Positions 52,001 to 60,204 of a stretch of 64,000 bases of DNA are shown one piece after another (the stretch's first letter is position 1; every line of letters begins with the position of its first letter). This DNA comes from Pseudomonas sp. LBUM920 (GTDB lineage: Bacteria > Pseudomonadota > Gammaproteobacteria > Pseudomonadales > Pseudomonadaceae). Under the pieces are notes generated by a model. The model worked only from the letters and a program-made list of their open reading frames with translations, made no database searches and had not been told where the DNA came from. A program made the position numbers and the translations under genes. Location of the stretch: positions 6,429,501 to 6,493,500 of the forward strand of contig NZ_CP027762.1 of assembly GCF_003852315.1 (NCBI RefSeq), given 5' to 3'.

Positions 52001-52789
52001 CTATGAGGCTCGATGCTCGAGCAAACCGTCCTGGATCCACTGTTTCAGCCACGTCACCGCTTGCAGTGGCGCACCCTCTCCATAAGTGACTGCCAACCCT
52101 GTACACAGTTCTGAAAAATTCCAGCCGGTGGTCACCATTCCCACCAGCGCGCGGGCTTCAGCCGGCTCAAGGCTGCGGTAATGGCACACATTCTGGTGAC
52201 GCCACACCAGGCACATCTGCGCCCCTTCCAGCGCCTGGCTGTCAGGGAAATCCGACTCATCCTTGCTGGCGCGCCAAATCGCCACGCTATTGAAATGGCA
52301 CAGCACCTGTTGCACCGTAGGCGCCAGGCTTACCTGCAAACCCGGCCAGTTTTCAGGGGGCAGCTGCGCCATGTCATTCAGGCCCAGCGGCTCACCCAGC
52401 GGCGCATCGAATGCCAAGGTAAACGCCCACTCCAACCGCGCCAACTCGGCCAGCGGCGCACTGTGCTCCTCTACCAGATGCTCGACGAGAAACGCCGGGA
52501 ACCGCTCGCCCAGCCAACGCAGGCTGTAATGGGCCGACGGACAGCGGCGCACATAGGCGTCTGTCAGCACTGCAAACTCATCGTCCCCCAGCCAATACCG
52601 GATGGCGCCGAAGTCATGCCGCAACACCTCCTGAAGCCGCGACACATAGGCGTTGTGGTAAATCGCCAGGCCCGTGTCCACATCCAGAGTCGGCCCACCC
52701 AGCAAGGTCGCGGCAAACCCACTGTTGGCCTTCGCGCTTTCGGATAACAGATGCTGCTCAAACGCCAACTGCCAGTCGATCAGGCGCAT
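52001..52789 (-). CDS. bufC: BufC/HvfC-type DUF2063 protein (partner of the MNIO enzyme)
   Basis: A 262-aa protein with an N-terminal DUF2063 domain (residues about 5-100, LAIYHNAYVSRLQEVLRHDFGAI) and a second, variable half. In bufferin-type and related MNIO clusters this partner recognises the precursor peptide and works as a complex with the DUF692 enzyme. The old name, putative DNA-binding domain, is probably misleading. It overlaps the DUF692 gene by 10 bases and has its own AGGAAGG ribosome site, so they are co-translated. Confidence 0.88.
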   Translation of the reverse strand: MRLIDWQLAFEQHLLSESAKANSGFAATLLGGPTLDVDTGLAIYHNAYVSRLQEVLRHDFGAIRYWLGDDEFAVLTDAYVRRCPSAHYSLRWLGERFPAFLVEHLVEEHSAPLAELARLEWAFTLAFDAPLGEPLGLNDMAQLPPENWPGLQVSLAPTVQQVLCHFNSVAIWRASKDESDFPDSQALEGAQMCLVWRHQNVCHYRSLEPAEARALVGMVTTGWNFSELCTGLAVTYGEGAPLQAVTWLKQWIQDGLLEHRAS

Positions 52790-53625
52790 AACGCCTTCCT
52801 GGCCAGCGCGCTCGCGCCCAGTTCACGGGCCTTGCTCAACTCGGCGAGCAACTCCTCGAACGGCGGGAAATGGTCATCGCGCTCCAGCAATGTCGACACC
52901 GGCCCCAACAGCTCCAGCGTCTGTTGATACAGCGCCCACACCGGATCGCACACCGGGTGATCATGGGTATCGACCACGTAGTCGCCGTAATCCATATGCC
53001 CGGCCAAGTGCAGTTGGCGGATGCTTTCAGGCGGCAGGCTGCGGATAAACGTCCAGGCGTCGAAGCCGTGATTACGCGAGCTGACATACACATTGTTCAC
53101 GTCCAACAACAGCTGGCAGCCGGTAAGGTGGGCCAGGGCCTTGAGGAATTCCCACTCGGTGAACTCGTCGGCCCTGGAACGCACATAGCTGGAAACGTTT
53201 TCCAGCACCAGCGGACGCTGCAATGCGTCTTGCACTTGGCGCACGCGGCCGGCCACGTGGTAAAGGCTTTCTTCGGTGTAGGGCAGCGGCAGCAGGTCAT
53301 GCAACTGATGCGCGTTGCCGCGACTCCAGCACAGGTGATCGGAAACCCACGCCGGCTGAATGCGCTCGGCGAGCTGTTTGATGTGTTTCAGGTAATCGGT
53401 ATCGAGGGCATGCGGCCCGCCGATGGACAGGGACACACCGTGCATCACCAGGGGATAGCGCTCGGCTATCGCATCCAGGTAGTACAAGGCTTTACCGCCC
53501 TGCACCAGATAATTCTCGGAGATCACTTCAAACCAATCCACGGCCGGCGATTGTTCAAGGATCTGCTGGTAATACTCACTGCGTAAACCCAGGCCGTAAC
53601 CCAGACTTGGAAGGGACGCGGACAT
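52780..53625 (-). CDS. bufB: BufB/HvfB-type DUF692 enzyme (MNIO, peptide-modifying iron oxidase)
   Basis: A 281-aa TIM-barrel multinuclear non-heme iron-dependent oxidative enzyme, related to MbnB. Conserved metal-site regions are seen as WFEVISENY (about 30), MHGVSLSIGG (about 60), SDHLCWS (about 95), LENVSSY, LLDVNNVYVSS, LHLAGH and DTHDHPV (about 220). MNIO enzymes oxidise cysteine or asparagine residues of a precursor peptide, creating copper-binding groups. The substrate here is the Cys-rich peptide encoded 66 bases upstream. GGAG precedes ATG 53625 by eight bases. Confidence 0.9.
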   Translation of the reverse strand: MSASLPSLGYGLGLRSEYYQQILEQSPAVDWFEVISENYLVQGGKALYYLDAIAERYPLVMHGVSLSIGGPHALDTDYLKHIKQLAERIQPAWVSDHLCWSRGNAHQLHDLLPLPYTEESLYHVAGRVRQVQDALQRPLVLENVSSYVRSRADEFTEWEFLKALAHLTGCQLLLDVNNVYVSSRNHGFDAWTFIRSLPPESIRQLHLAGHMDYGDYVVDTHDHPVCDPVWALYQQTLELLGPVSTLLERDDHFPPFEELLAELSKARELGASALARKALCA

Positions 53626-53691
53626 GATTCGCTCCAAGGCAAAGTGTCCGCAGCGGTGGGGGGCGTCCGCTGCGGGTGCACTCGGTGCCGG

Positions 53692-53946
53692 TTACTCGCC
53701 GACGGTGCCGCCAGCCTTCATGCAGGCATCAGCGGAGGGCTTGGCAAGGAAACCCTGGCCTTTGCAAGAACCCTGACCTTTGCAAGCATGGTCCTTGGTT
53801 TTGCAGTCGTTCTGGCCTTTGCAGGCGTTGATACCGTAGCAGTGCACAGCCGTGTCAGCGGCTTGAGCCTGAGTCACAACACCAGCAAACAGGGTAGCGG
53901 CGGCCATCGCAAGGGCGGCACCAGCAGCAGCGGATTTGAAGTTCAT
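53692..53946 (-). CDS. bufA: Bufferin-type precursor peptide (secreted, six Cys)
   Basis: An 84-aa peptide with a signal sequence (residues 1 to about 29, ends AQA) and a mature part of about 55 residues. This part has six Cys (36, 42, 48, 55, 61 and 75) spaced about six apart, in repeated CKG and CKGQ units, starting HCYGINACKGQNDCKT. This fits the BufA family of copper-binding, post-translationally modified peptides made with DUF692 and DUF2063 proteins, probably the subtype with CKGQ repeats rather than the DUF2282 subtype. GAGGA lies eight bases ahead of ATG 53946. The modified peptide would act in the periplasm as a metal buffer. Confidence 0.87.
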   Translation of the reverse strand: MNFKSAAAGAALAMAAATLFAGVVTQAQAADTAVHCYGINACKGQNDCKTKDHACKGQGSCKGQGFLAKPSADACMKAGGTVGE

Positions 53947-54062
53947 TTTTAGAGTCCTCATGATCGGTAGGGGTGCCGGTCTGAACGGAGTGTTCAGTCT
54001 CGACATACCACTAGAGTGAGGACCCTTATCGGCGTTACAGCTGTATGCAGATATTTCTGAAT

Positions 54063-55949
54063 TTATTCTTCAAGCTTCAAAAGTGGCTCCTGAAACCGCA
54101 GCAAACGCCCGGCGTTGCCCAGTACCAGCAAGGTGCTGAGGTTATGCAACACCGCCGCAATCATGGCGCCCGCCGCGCCCAGCCAGCCAAACGCGGCAAA
54201 CACCACGATAGCCAGCGTCCAGCCCAACCCGATGATCACGTTAACCTGCAACGTGTGGCGGCACTGGCGACTCAAGCGCACACATGTGCCCAGGCGCCGC
54301 AGGTCGCTGCCGATCAACACCACATCCGCCGACGCCAGCGCGATGTCCGCACCGCCCGCGCCCATTGCCACACCGACCACGCCCGCCTTGAGCGCCAGCG
54401 AGTCATTGATGCCATCACCGACGACCATTGGCCGGAAGCCACTGCCGATTTCCCCAAGCACGCGGTTGAGCTTGTCTTCCGGCAGTGCCTGGGCTTCGAC
54501 GTCGCTGATACCGACATCCAGCGCCAGGCTGTCGGCCACGCTTTGACGGTCACCCGTCAGCAGCAGCTGGCGGCCCAGGCCCAAGTCGCGTAGCTCCTGC
54601 AGGGCCTGGCGCGCTTCCGGCTTGACGCTGTCGGCGAGCAACAGCCAGGCGAGGAACTGGCCGTTCAGCGCCAGACCGGCGATCGGGCCATCGTGGTTCG
54701 GCACCTGAGTGGTCACAATGCCCAGCTGTTCGAACAACTCCGGGCGCCCCAAGGCTGCTTCGCCCTGCTCGGTCTGCGCCACCACGCCCAGGCCCTGGCG
54801 TTCGCGAATATCCGTCAGCCCCAGCATTTGTTCCTGCGTTGCCAGCCCCGCCAACGCACGGCTGACCGGGTGGCTGCTGGCCGAACCCAGGCTGGCGGCA
54901 AGATTCAACAACACCTGCCGATCCGGCGCCGTGGTGTCGATGGACTGCAAACGCAGAGTGCCAAACGTCAGCGTGCCGGTCTTATCCACCACCAGCGAGG
55001 TCAGGTCCGCCAACTCCTCAAGAAATGCCGAGCTGCGAATCAAAATCCCGTGCCGCGCCGCCACTGCAATCCCGGCAATCGCCGTGGCCGGTGCCGACAG
55101 CACCAAGGCGCACGGGCACGCCGCCACCAGCACGGCCAACATTGCCTGGGCGTCATTGGTCACAAACCAGGTCACCGCCGCCAGCAGCAACACCAGCACC
55201 ATATAGCTGCCGGCGTAACGCTCCAGCAGCCGCGTGATGGGCGGCTTGGAGCGTTCGGCGTTCTGCATCAGCGCAATGACTTTGCCCAGGGTCGACTCGT
55301 TACCGGTGCGCGTCACTTCCAGGCGCAGCAAGCCGTCGAGGTTGATCGCGCCACCAAACACCTGCACGCCCACGCTGGCTTCCAGCGGCACCGACTCACC
55401 GGTGATCGGCGCCGTGTCCAGGCTCGCCTGGCCCGACAGCACCACACCGTCGGCCGGCACGCGATCACCGGCACGCACTTCGACAATATCGCCGGTGTTC
55501 AGCGTGCCGTTATCCACTTCCACAATGCTGCCATCGGCCTGCACCAACCGCGCATGGCTGCGGGTCAGTTTGCCCAGGGCATGAATCGCTTCCTGGGAGC
55601 CAATCACACTGCGCTCTTCCAGCACGTGGCCGAAAATCATGATGATCGGCAGCAATGCAGCCGTCAGCAAGTCGCCCGTGGCCCACGCGCCCATCATCGC
55701 CAGGGCGATCAATTGGTCGGTGATGCCATGCAGGCTCGGGTAACGCAGGCTGTACCAGGCCGAACGCATCACCGGCACGGCCACCAGCAAAGAGGCGACG
55801 CCAAGCAACAGTTGGCTGACACCGTTCTGGTCCGGCGCCAGCCAGCGCCACACCAACCCCAATACCAGCAAGCCCAGGGCTAACATGGCCAGGGTCAATT
55901 GCCGGGCAGCACTGCGCTGCTCGGCGGACGTCAACATAGGCGCGCTCAT
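54063..55949 (-). CDS. hmtA: P1B-type metal ATPase, HmtA-like
   Basis: A 628-aa heavy-metal P-type ATPase. It has no N-terminal metal-binding domain. Features in order: actuator TGES (183-186), transmembrane metal site CPC (278-280), phosphorylation site DKTGT (Asp322), nucleotide-domain HP (360-361), and a hinge GDGIND. The last helices show HNLST and lack both the copper-type MxxSS and the zinc-exporter DxG motif. Size, domain plan and its place after three SPFH genes agree with P. aeruginosa PA2435 (HmtA), reported to import copper and zinc. Its ATG overlaps the stop of the preceding SPFH gene (ATGA), so it is the last gene of a four-gene operon. Confidence 0.85.
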   Translation of the reverse strand: MSAPMLTSAEQRSAARQLTLAMLALGLLVLGLVWRWLAPDQNGVSQLLLGVASLLVAVPVMRSAWYSLRYPSLHGITDQLIALAMMGAWATGDLLTAALLPIIMIFGHVLEERSVIGSQEAIHALGKLTRSHARLVQADGSIVEVDNGTLNTGDIVEVRAGDRVPADGVVLSGQASLDTAPITGESVPLEASVGVQVFGGAINLDGLLRLEVTRTGNESTLGKVIALMQNAERSKPPITRLLERYAGSYMVLVLLLAAVTWFVTNDAQAMLAVLVAACPCALVLSAPATAIAGIAVAARHGILIRSSAFLEELADLTSLVVDKTGTLTFGTLRLQSIDTTAPDRQVLLNLAASLGSASSHPVSRALAGLATQEQMLGLTDIRERQGLGVVAQTEQGEAALGRPELFEQLGIVTTQVPNHDGPIAGLALNGQFLAWLLLADSVKPEARQALQELRDLGLGRQLLLTGDRQSVADSLALDVGISDVEAQALPEDKLNRVLGEIGSGFRPMVVGDGINDSLALKAGVVGVAMGAGGADIALASADVVLIGSDLRRLGTCVRLSRQCRHTLQVNVIIGLGWTLAIVVFAAFGWLGAAGAMIAAVLHNLSTLLVLGNAGRLLRFQEPLLKLEE

Positions 55950-56980
55950 TGTTCGGCTCCCTGGATGATCAAGCGGGAGTCGTCTTTGGGATCGACCGTG
56001 GTCACAGAACCGGCCTGGCCGAGAATCTTCGGCAAGCGTTCGCGGTACAGACGCAGCATGAGGCCCGGGTCTTTGACCTGGGCCAGGCTGGTGACGGTGG
56101 CCGTTTGCGCTTGGGCATTGGCCAGGCGTTCGCTGGCTTGGGCGTGGGCCACTTGTACGACACGGTCGGCCTCCTGATTGGCGGCTTGGGTGAGTTTTTC
56201 CGCGTCGGTGCGCGCATTGGCCACGGCTTTATCGGCTTGTTGGCTGGCCGTCAGCACTGCGTTGAAGGCATTCACCGCCGGGCCCGGCAGGCTTGATTGC
56301 ACGTCGACACGCGTCACTTCGATGCCCAACCCCAAACCGGTGGAGGCCAAGTCCGCCAAGCGTTTATTGATGCCTTGCACCAGATCGCCGCGCAGCCGCT
56401 CGCGGCGCTCGGCGGCGCCGTTATCGCTGCCGATCAATTCCGGGCGCGCCACCAGAATGGTGTCCAGGTCGCGCGCCGCCGCCAGCGCCACGGCGCTGCG
56501 CGTCACCAGGCGATCCAGCGCCGGCAGCACATGCTCGCCCTGCAGCACAAACGCGTAGGGTTCGGTGACCTTGTAAAACACCCGCACATCCAGCTGCACC
56601 ACACCGGCGTCGCCGGTCAGCAAGTAACCGGAGCCTGCCAGCGCGTCGCTCAACGGCGCGGCAAACGTGGCCACACGGTCCGCCTGGGTCGCCGCGTCGG
56701 AGCGCAGCAGGTTTTCCACCCGACGCTCAATCACACGGTCGGCTGCTGGCAACAGCACCACTTGCTCAAACGGCTGCGGCCACGCCAATAACAGACCGGC
56801 ATTTTGAATACGGTCCAGCGCGCCAAAGTGCAACACCACGGCGCGGTTCTGCGGGTCGATCTGGCGCACATTGGAAAACGCCCAGGCCAACGCCGCCAAC
56901 ACCGTCACCGCGTACAGCGCCAGGAAGGTCAGGCGCCCGGCCTGGATCCATGGGCTGTCCGGGCTGTCACGCTCACTCAT
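55946..56980 (-). CDS. SPFH-domain membrane protein (HflC-like) of the hmtA operon
   Basis: A 344-aa protein with one N-terminal membrane helix (about 17-36), then an SPFH/band-7 domain (about 40-230, QNRAVVLHFGALDRIQ) and a long Ala/Gln-rich coiled coil (about 240-300). It is of the HflC type, but the true hflKC pair next to hfq and hflX is a different locus. It probably assembles with the two other SPFH proteins into a ring or cage in the membrane around or beside the ATPase. It overlaps the genes on both sides by four bases. Confidence 0.85.
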   Translation of the reverse strand: MSERDSPDSPWIQAGRLTFLALYAVTVLAALAWAFSNVRQIDPQNRAVVLHFGALDRIQNAGLLLAWPQPFEQVVLLPAADRVIERRVENLLRSDAATQADRVATFAAPLSDALAGSGYLLTGDAGVVQLDVRVFYKVTEPYAFVLQGEHVLPALDRLVTRSAVALAAARDLDTILVARPELIGSDNGAAERRERLRGDLVQGINKRLADLASTGLGLGIEVTRVDVQSSLPGPAVNAFNAVLTASQQADKAVANARTDAEKLTQAANQEADRVVQVAHAQASERLANAQAQTATVTSLAQVKDPGLMLRLYRERLPKILGQAGSVTTVDPKDDSRLIIQGAEQ

Positions 56981-57963
56981 GGCTGAACATCCTTCGGCCC
57001 GTCCACCAGTGCGCGGAACGGCGCGGCGTCAGTGCGCAGGATGATTTTGGTGCCCGGTGTCACGACGGTGCCCAAGGTGTCCAGCGAGCGCAGCAGGTTG
57101 TACAGCTGCGGATTACCGGCGTAGGCACGGCCATAGATCTGCGCCGCTTCGACCCGCGACTGCGCCTCGATATCGGCGGCTTTCACCGTGGCATCGGCCT
57201 GCACGATGCGCGCATCGCGTTCGGCGGCGGAGCGAATCTGCGCCGCTTCACGTTTGCCCACGGCGGTGCGTTCGGTGGCGATGGTTTCGCGCTCGGCGCG
57301 CATGCGGTCAACGGTGGCGGTGAGGGTGACCGACGGCAAGGTCAGACGCTCGACACCGACTTGCGCCACGCGCACGCCGTAAGTAGTGAGCAATTGTTGA
57401 TCAATCTGCTGGCGCAACTGTGCCTCAAAATCGGCGATGCGCACTTGGCTGGCGTCGGTGTTGACCAGGCTGGACAGGTCAAAGCTGGCCGCAGTGGTCT
57501 CCAGCGCCGAGCCGACGAAGGTGCGAATCTGCCGCGCCGCTTCATCCGGCTGGTTCTGCACCGCGCGCATAAAGCGCTGCACATTGTCGGCATCGCCCTG
57601 CACCTGCCACGCCACATAGGCCTGCACGATAATCCGCAAGCCATCGCGGGTGCCCACGTCCTGCAAACCGCTGGAAGTGGTGCGCAAGCGCAGGTCTACC
57701 GGGATCGCCGCTTCGAACGGCGCCGGCCAGCGCCAGCCCAGGCCAGGCTCCAGCAGCACCCGCGACGGGTTGCCGAACCGCGTAATCACCGTGGCTTCGC
57801 CGGAACGCACCTGCACCAGGCTGGCGGCCGCCACCGCAAACAGCACCAGCAACACCGCCCAGGCCATGCGCCGCCAAGGAAACGGGCCAGCGGCTTGCTC
57901 ATCACCGTGATGGTGATGGTGGTGGCCGTGATGATGACCATGATCGTGAGAATGAGCGCTCAA
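56977..57963 (-). CDS. SPFH-domain membrane protein with His-rich N-terminus
   Basis: A 328-aa HflK-like protein. The first 19 residues contain 12 His and Asp7, a strong metal-binding tail, predicted cytoplasmic. One membrane helix (about 32-49) is followed by an SPFH domain (about 52-240, SGEATVITRFGNPS) and a helical C-terminal coiled part. The His tail links this protein physically to metal handling by the ATPase of the operon. It lies 13 bases after the large SPFH gene and overlaps the next by four. Confidence 0.87.
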   Translation of the reverse strand: MSAHSHDHGHHHGHHHHHHGDEQAAGPFPWRRMAWAVLLVLFAVAAASLVQVRSGEATVITRFGNPSRVLLEPGLGWRWPAPFEAAIPVDLRLRTTSSGLQDVGTRDGLRIIVQAYVAWQVQGDADNVQRFMRAVQNQPDEAARQIRTFVGSALETTAASFDLSSLVNTDASQVRIADFEAQLRQQIDQQLLTTYGVRVAQVGVERLTLPSVTLTATVDRMRAERETIATERTAVGKREAAQIRSAAERDARIVQADATVKAADIEAQSRVEAAQIYGRAYAGNPQLYNLLRSLDTLGTVVTPGTKIILRTDAAPFRALVDGPKDVQP

Positions 57964-57975
57964 CAGACAGACTCC

Positions 57976-59901
57976 TTATTGAACGGCTTTACGCGGCGCC
58001 ATAGGGTCGGCCGGCAAAGTAAAAGAACGCAGATCAATCGTCGGTGCGCCATCGGCGCCCAGGCGGTGATCCAGAATAAGCAGCTTGGCGTGGGCCAAGC
58101 CTTGGCTGAGTTGGCCCAGGTACTGTTCCAGCACGAATGCCTGGCCGGCGATGGCGTAGGCCTTTTGTTCGGCGCTGAATCGCAGGTCGGCCGCTTGCGC
58201 GCCAGCATTCACCTCGCGCGCGGTGGCCAAGGCCTGATCTCGCGCGGTGCTGGCTTGCAGCAAGGCCTGGTTGGTCTGTTCGCTGGCGGCGCCGCGTTCG
58301 CGGGAGATCAGCGCCTGGGCGCCGATCTGCGCAGCCTGCACGGCGTGGTAGGCGTTGGCAGCGCCGGACGGCGGGTGAATCGCTTCCACCACCGTGGCCA
58401 GAATCTCCACGCCGCTGTTGAGCTTCTGCAAGTCTGCCTGCACCGAGCGGCCGATTTCGTCGGCCAGTTGGGTGCGTTGCTCACCGAGCAATTCGTCGAG
58501 CGTGCGCGAGGCAAAGTCGTGCACCAGAATGCGGCTGGCGGTGCTGCGAATCAGCGTCGGCACATCGGCGCTGTTATAGGTGGCGGCCAGCGCCGCCTGA
58601 TCGGTCAGGCCAATGCGGTAGACGAACCGCACGTCCATATTGATGATCTGGAAGCTCTGTTTGTCGCCGCTGCTGCTGGCGATCACTTGGGATTTGTCAT
58701 TCACATGGCTGGCGTCCCACAAGCGGTTGGCGATCGACGGCGCCGGGCCTTCGGCGGCGGCCAGCTCCGGTGTGGCAGCCTCGCTGACGCTGGTAGCGAG
58801 TTCATGCACCACGCCATTTTCGACAGTGATGACGCGGCCCAACGGCCACGGCAATCCGGCATGCAGGCCAGGGCCGAACACCGCCACCGGTTTGCCGAAG
58901 CGCTCATAAATCCCACGGCCTTGCAGGGGCACTTCGTGCACGCCGGTCAGCGCCCAGCCTACGGCCAATACCACCAGCAGCACCGGCAGGAATGCCCGGC
59001 GCATGTAGGTAAATGCCCAGATCTGGCGCAAATCGATACCGAAGCGGTTGTGCAACTCATGCTGCAGAGCCTGCAAGGGTTGTGGCGGCCAACGCAGCAA
59101 ACCGGCAATAAAGCTTTGCGCCATCAACCGTGGTTCGAGGCGCGGCTGGCGTGGGCTGAACAGCGACAGTACGGCCCTGAGCAAAAACTCCACGGCGACC
59201 AGCCCCGGCAACAGGCCGATCAACACGGCCAGGCGCAAGGGCCATACAGATTGCGCGCCGTCAAACAGCAGGCAGATCGCGCTGACCACCAGGCACGCAA
59301 TCGCCACCCGGCTTAACTGCGCCAGCTGTGAGGCTTCCGGCCATTGCGCAGCCGTTTCCTGCGCCAGACGACGCTCGAACACCAGCAAACCAAAGGCCAA
59401 CGCCAGCCCCAGCGCGGCGCCAATGCTTGCCGATTGCCCCACGGCTGCAGCGGGCAGTGCCAGGTTCCAGAATTCGACAATGCTCAGCAATGCCAGCAAC
59501 GACCAGCCACTCAACCACAGCACCGGCGCGCCCATCTGCGCCAGCAGGCTGCTGCCGAAACGTCCGACAAACCGCGCGTACCCGCCCCTGTCTTCAAGCT
59601 GCGGCTCGATCAATTCCACCGTTGGCGCTTCCAGCGCCTGCGCCCGCCAATCGGCGACCCACCACGCCGATTGCAGCCCGGCCACCAACACCAACAAGGC
59701 CGACGCGCAGTTGATCAGCACCACCGGCCAGATCGACAGCGGCGCAAACAGGGCGACAAACAACGCCAGCACCCAAGCGCAAAGGGCCAGGGCCGTCAGG
59801 CTGATGCCGGCCTGGCGCAATCGACGGGCATGAAACAGCCCCTGCTGAAAACGCGGCAAGCCTTCAACCAAAGCGCCGTCAGCTTCTAGATCCACTTGCA
59901 T
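57976..59901 (-). CDS. Large polytopic SPFH-domain protein, first gene of the hmtA operon
   Basis: A 641-aa protein with an unusual N-terminal half of about six hydrophobic segments (about 30-260), a further membrane helix (about 305-325), then an HflK-like SPFH domain (about 330-520, RGIYERFGKPVAVFGPGLHAG) and an Ala-rich coiled coil (about 535-600). Ordinary HflK has one membrane helix, so the extra membrane domain is notable. ATG 59901 is selected because family similarity starts at MQVDLEADG. Only GAGTGG precedes it. A Zur-like sequence lies 28 bases upstream. It resembles P. aeruginosa PA2437-PA2439 proteins as I recall them. Confidence 0.83.
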   Translation of the reverse strand: MQVDLEADGALVEGLPRFQQGLFHARRLRQAGISLTALALCAWVLALFVALFAPLSIWPVVLINCASALLVLVAGLQSAWWVADWRAQALEAPTVELIEPQLEDRGGYARFVGRFGSSLLAQMGAPVLWLSGWSLLALLSIVEFWNLALPAAAVGQSASIGAALGLALAFGLLVFERRLAQETAAQWPEASQLAQLSRVAIACLVVSAICLLFDGAQSVWPLRLAVLIGLLPGLVAVEFLLRAVLSLFSPRQPRLEPRLMAQSFIAGLLRWPPQPLQALQHELHNRFGIDLRQIWAFTYMRRAFLPVLLVVLAVGWALTGVHEVPLQGRGIYERFGKPVAVFGPGLHAGLPWPLGRVITVENGVVHELATSVSEAATPELAAAEGPAPSIANRLWDASHVNDKSQVIASSSGDKQSFQIINMDVRFVYRIGLTDQAALAATYNSADVPTLIRSTASRILVHDFASRTLDELLGEQRTQLADEIGRSVQADLQKLNSGVEILATVVEAIHPPSGAANAYHAVQAAQIGAQALISRERGAASEQTNQALLQASTARDQALATAREVNAGAQAADLRFSAEQKAYAIAGQAFVLEQYLGQLSQGLAHAKLLILDHRLGADGAPTIDLRSFTLPADPMAPRKAVQ

Positions 59902-59928
59902 CCACTCACGCCCGTCTGTACACAATTC

Positions 59929-59941
59929 GTTACGATATAAC
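59929..59941 (-). promoter_or_regulatory. Candidate Zur box of the SPFH-hmtA operon
   Basis: GTTACGATATAAC on the plus strand (GTTATATCGTAAC on the minus). It keeps the palindromic GTTAY...RTAAC arms and matches 10 of 13 positions of the box at 42831. It lies 28 bases before the first start codon, as the dksA2 box lies 34 bases before its gene. Confidence 0.55.
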
Positions 59942-59981
59942 ACGCAGCGTGAAATTTTTGTTCGAAAACAACACAAAACCC

Positions 59982-60074
59982 CTGTGAGAGCGGGCTTGCT
60001 CGCGAATGCGGTGGTTCATCCAGCTCATTTGTCACTGACCCACCGCATTCACGAGCAAGCTCGCTCCCACATTT
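59982..60074. repeat. REPIN (inverted REP doublet)
   Basis: GAGAGCGGGCTTGCTCGCGAA (59986-60006) and its inverted partner ending GCTCCCACATTT (to 60074). It lies in the divergent gap between the SPFH operon and the phospholipid operon, which spans 303 bases in all and otherwise shows only the Zur-like box. Confidence 0.92.
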
Positions 60075-60204
60075 ACTCTCCAGCGCCTGCAAGAGCGTGA
60101 CTAACCCCCCATAAACACGAGCCATCACTGGTGCAGCCGCCGATTAATCGGCACACTCCAAAACAGTTTTTCGCGGGTAAACGGACAAGGAAGCGTCACC
60201 TCCC

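Noticed and set aside
56950..59316. Plus-strand open frame of about 790 codons opposite the SPFH genes
   Set aside because: Composition is rich in His, Gln, Arg and Gly without domains, typical of the complement of a coding frame. The three SPFH genes on the other strand are clear.
55946..59901. The SPFH genes as the housekeeping hflK-hflC protease-modulator pair
   Set aside because: There are three genes, not two, one with a large extra membrane domain and one with a His tail. They are tied to a metal ATPase, and the hfq-hflX context of true hflKC is absent.
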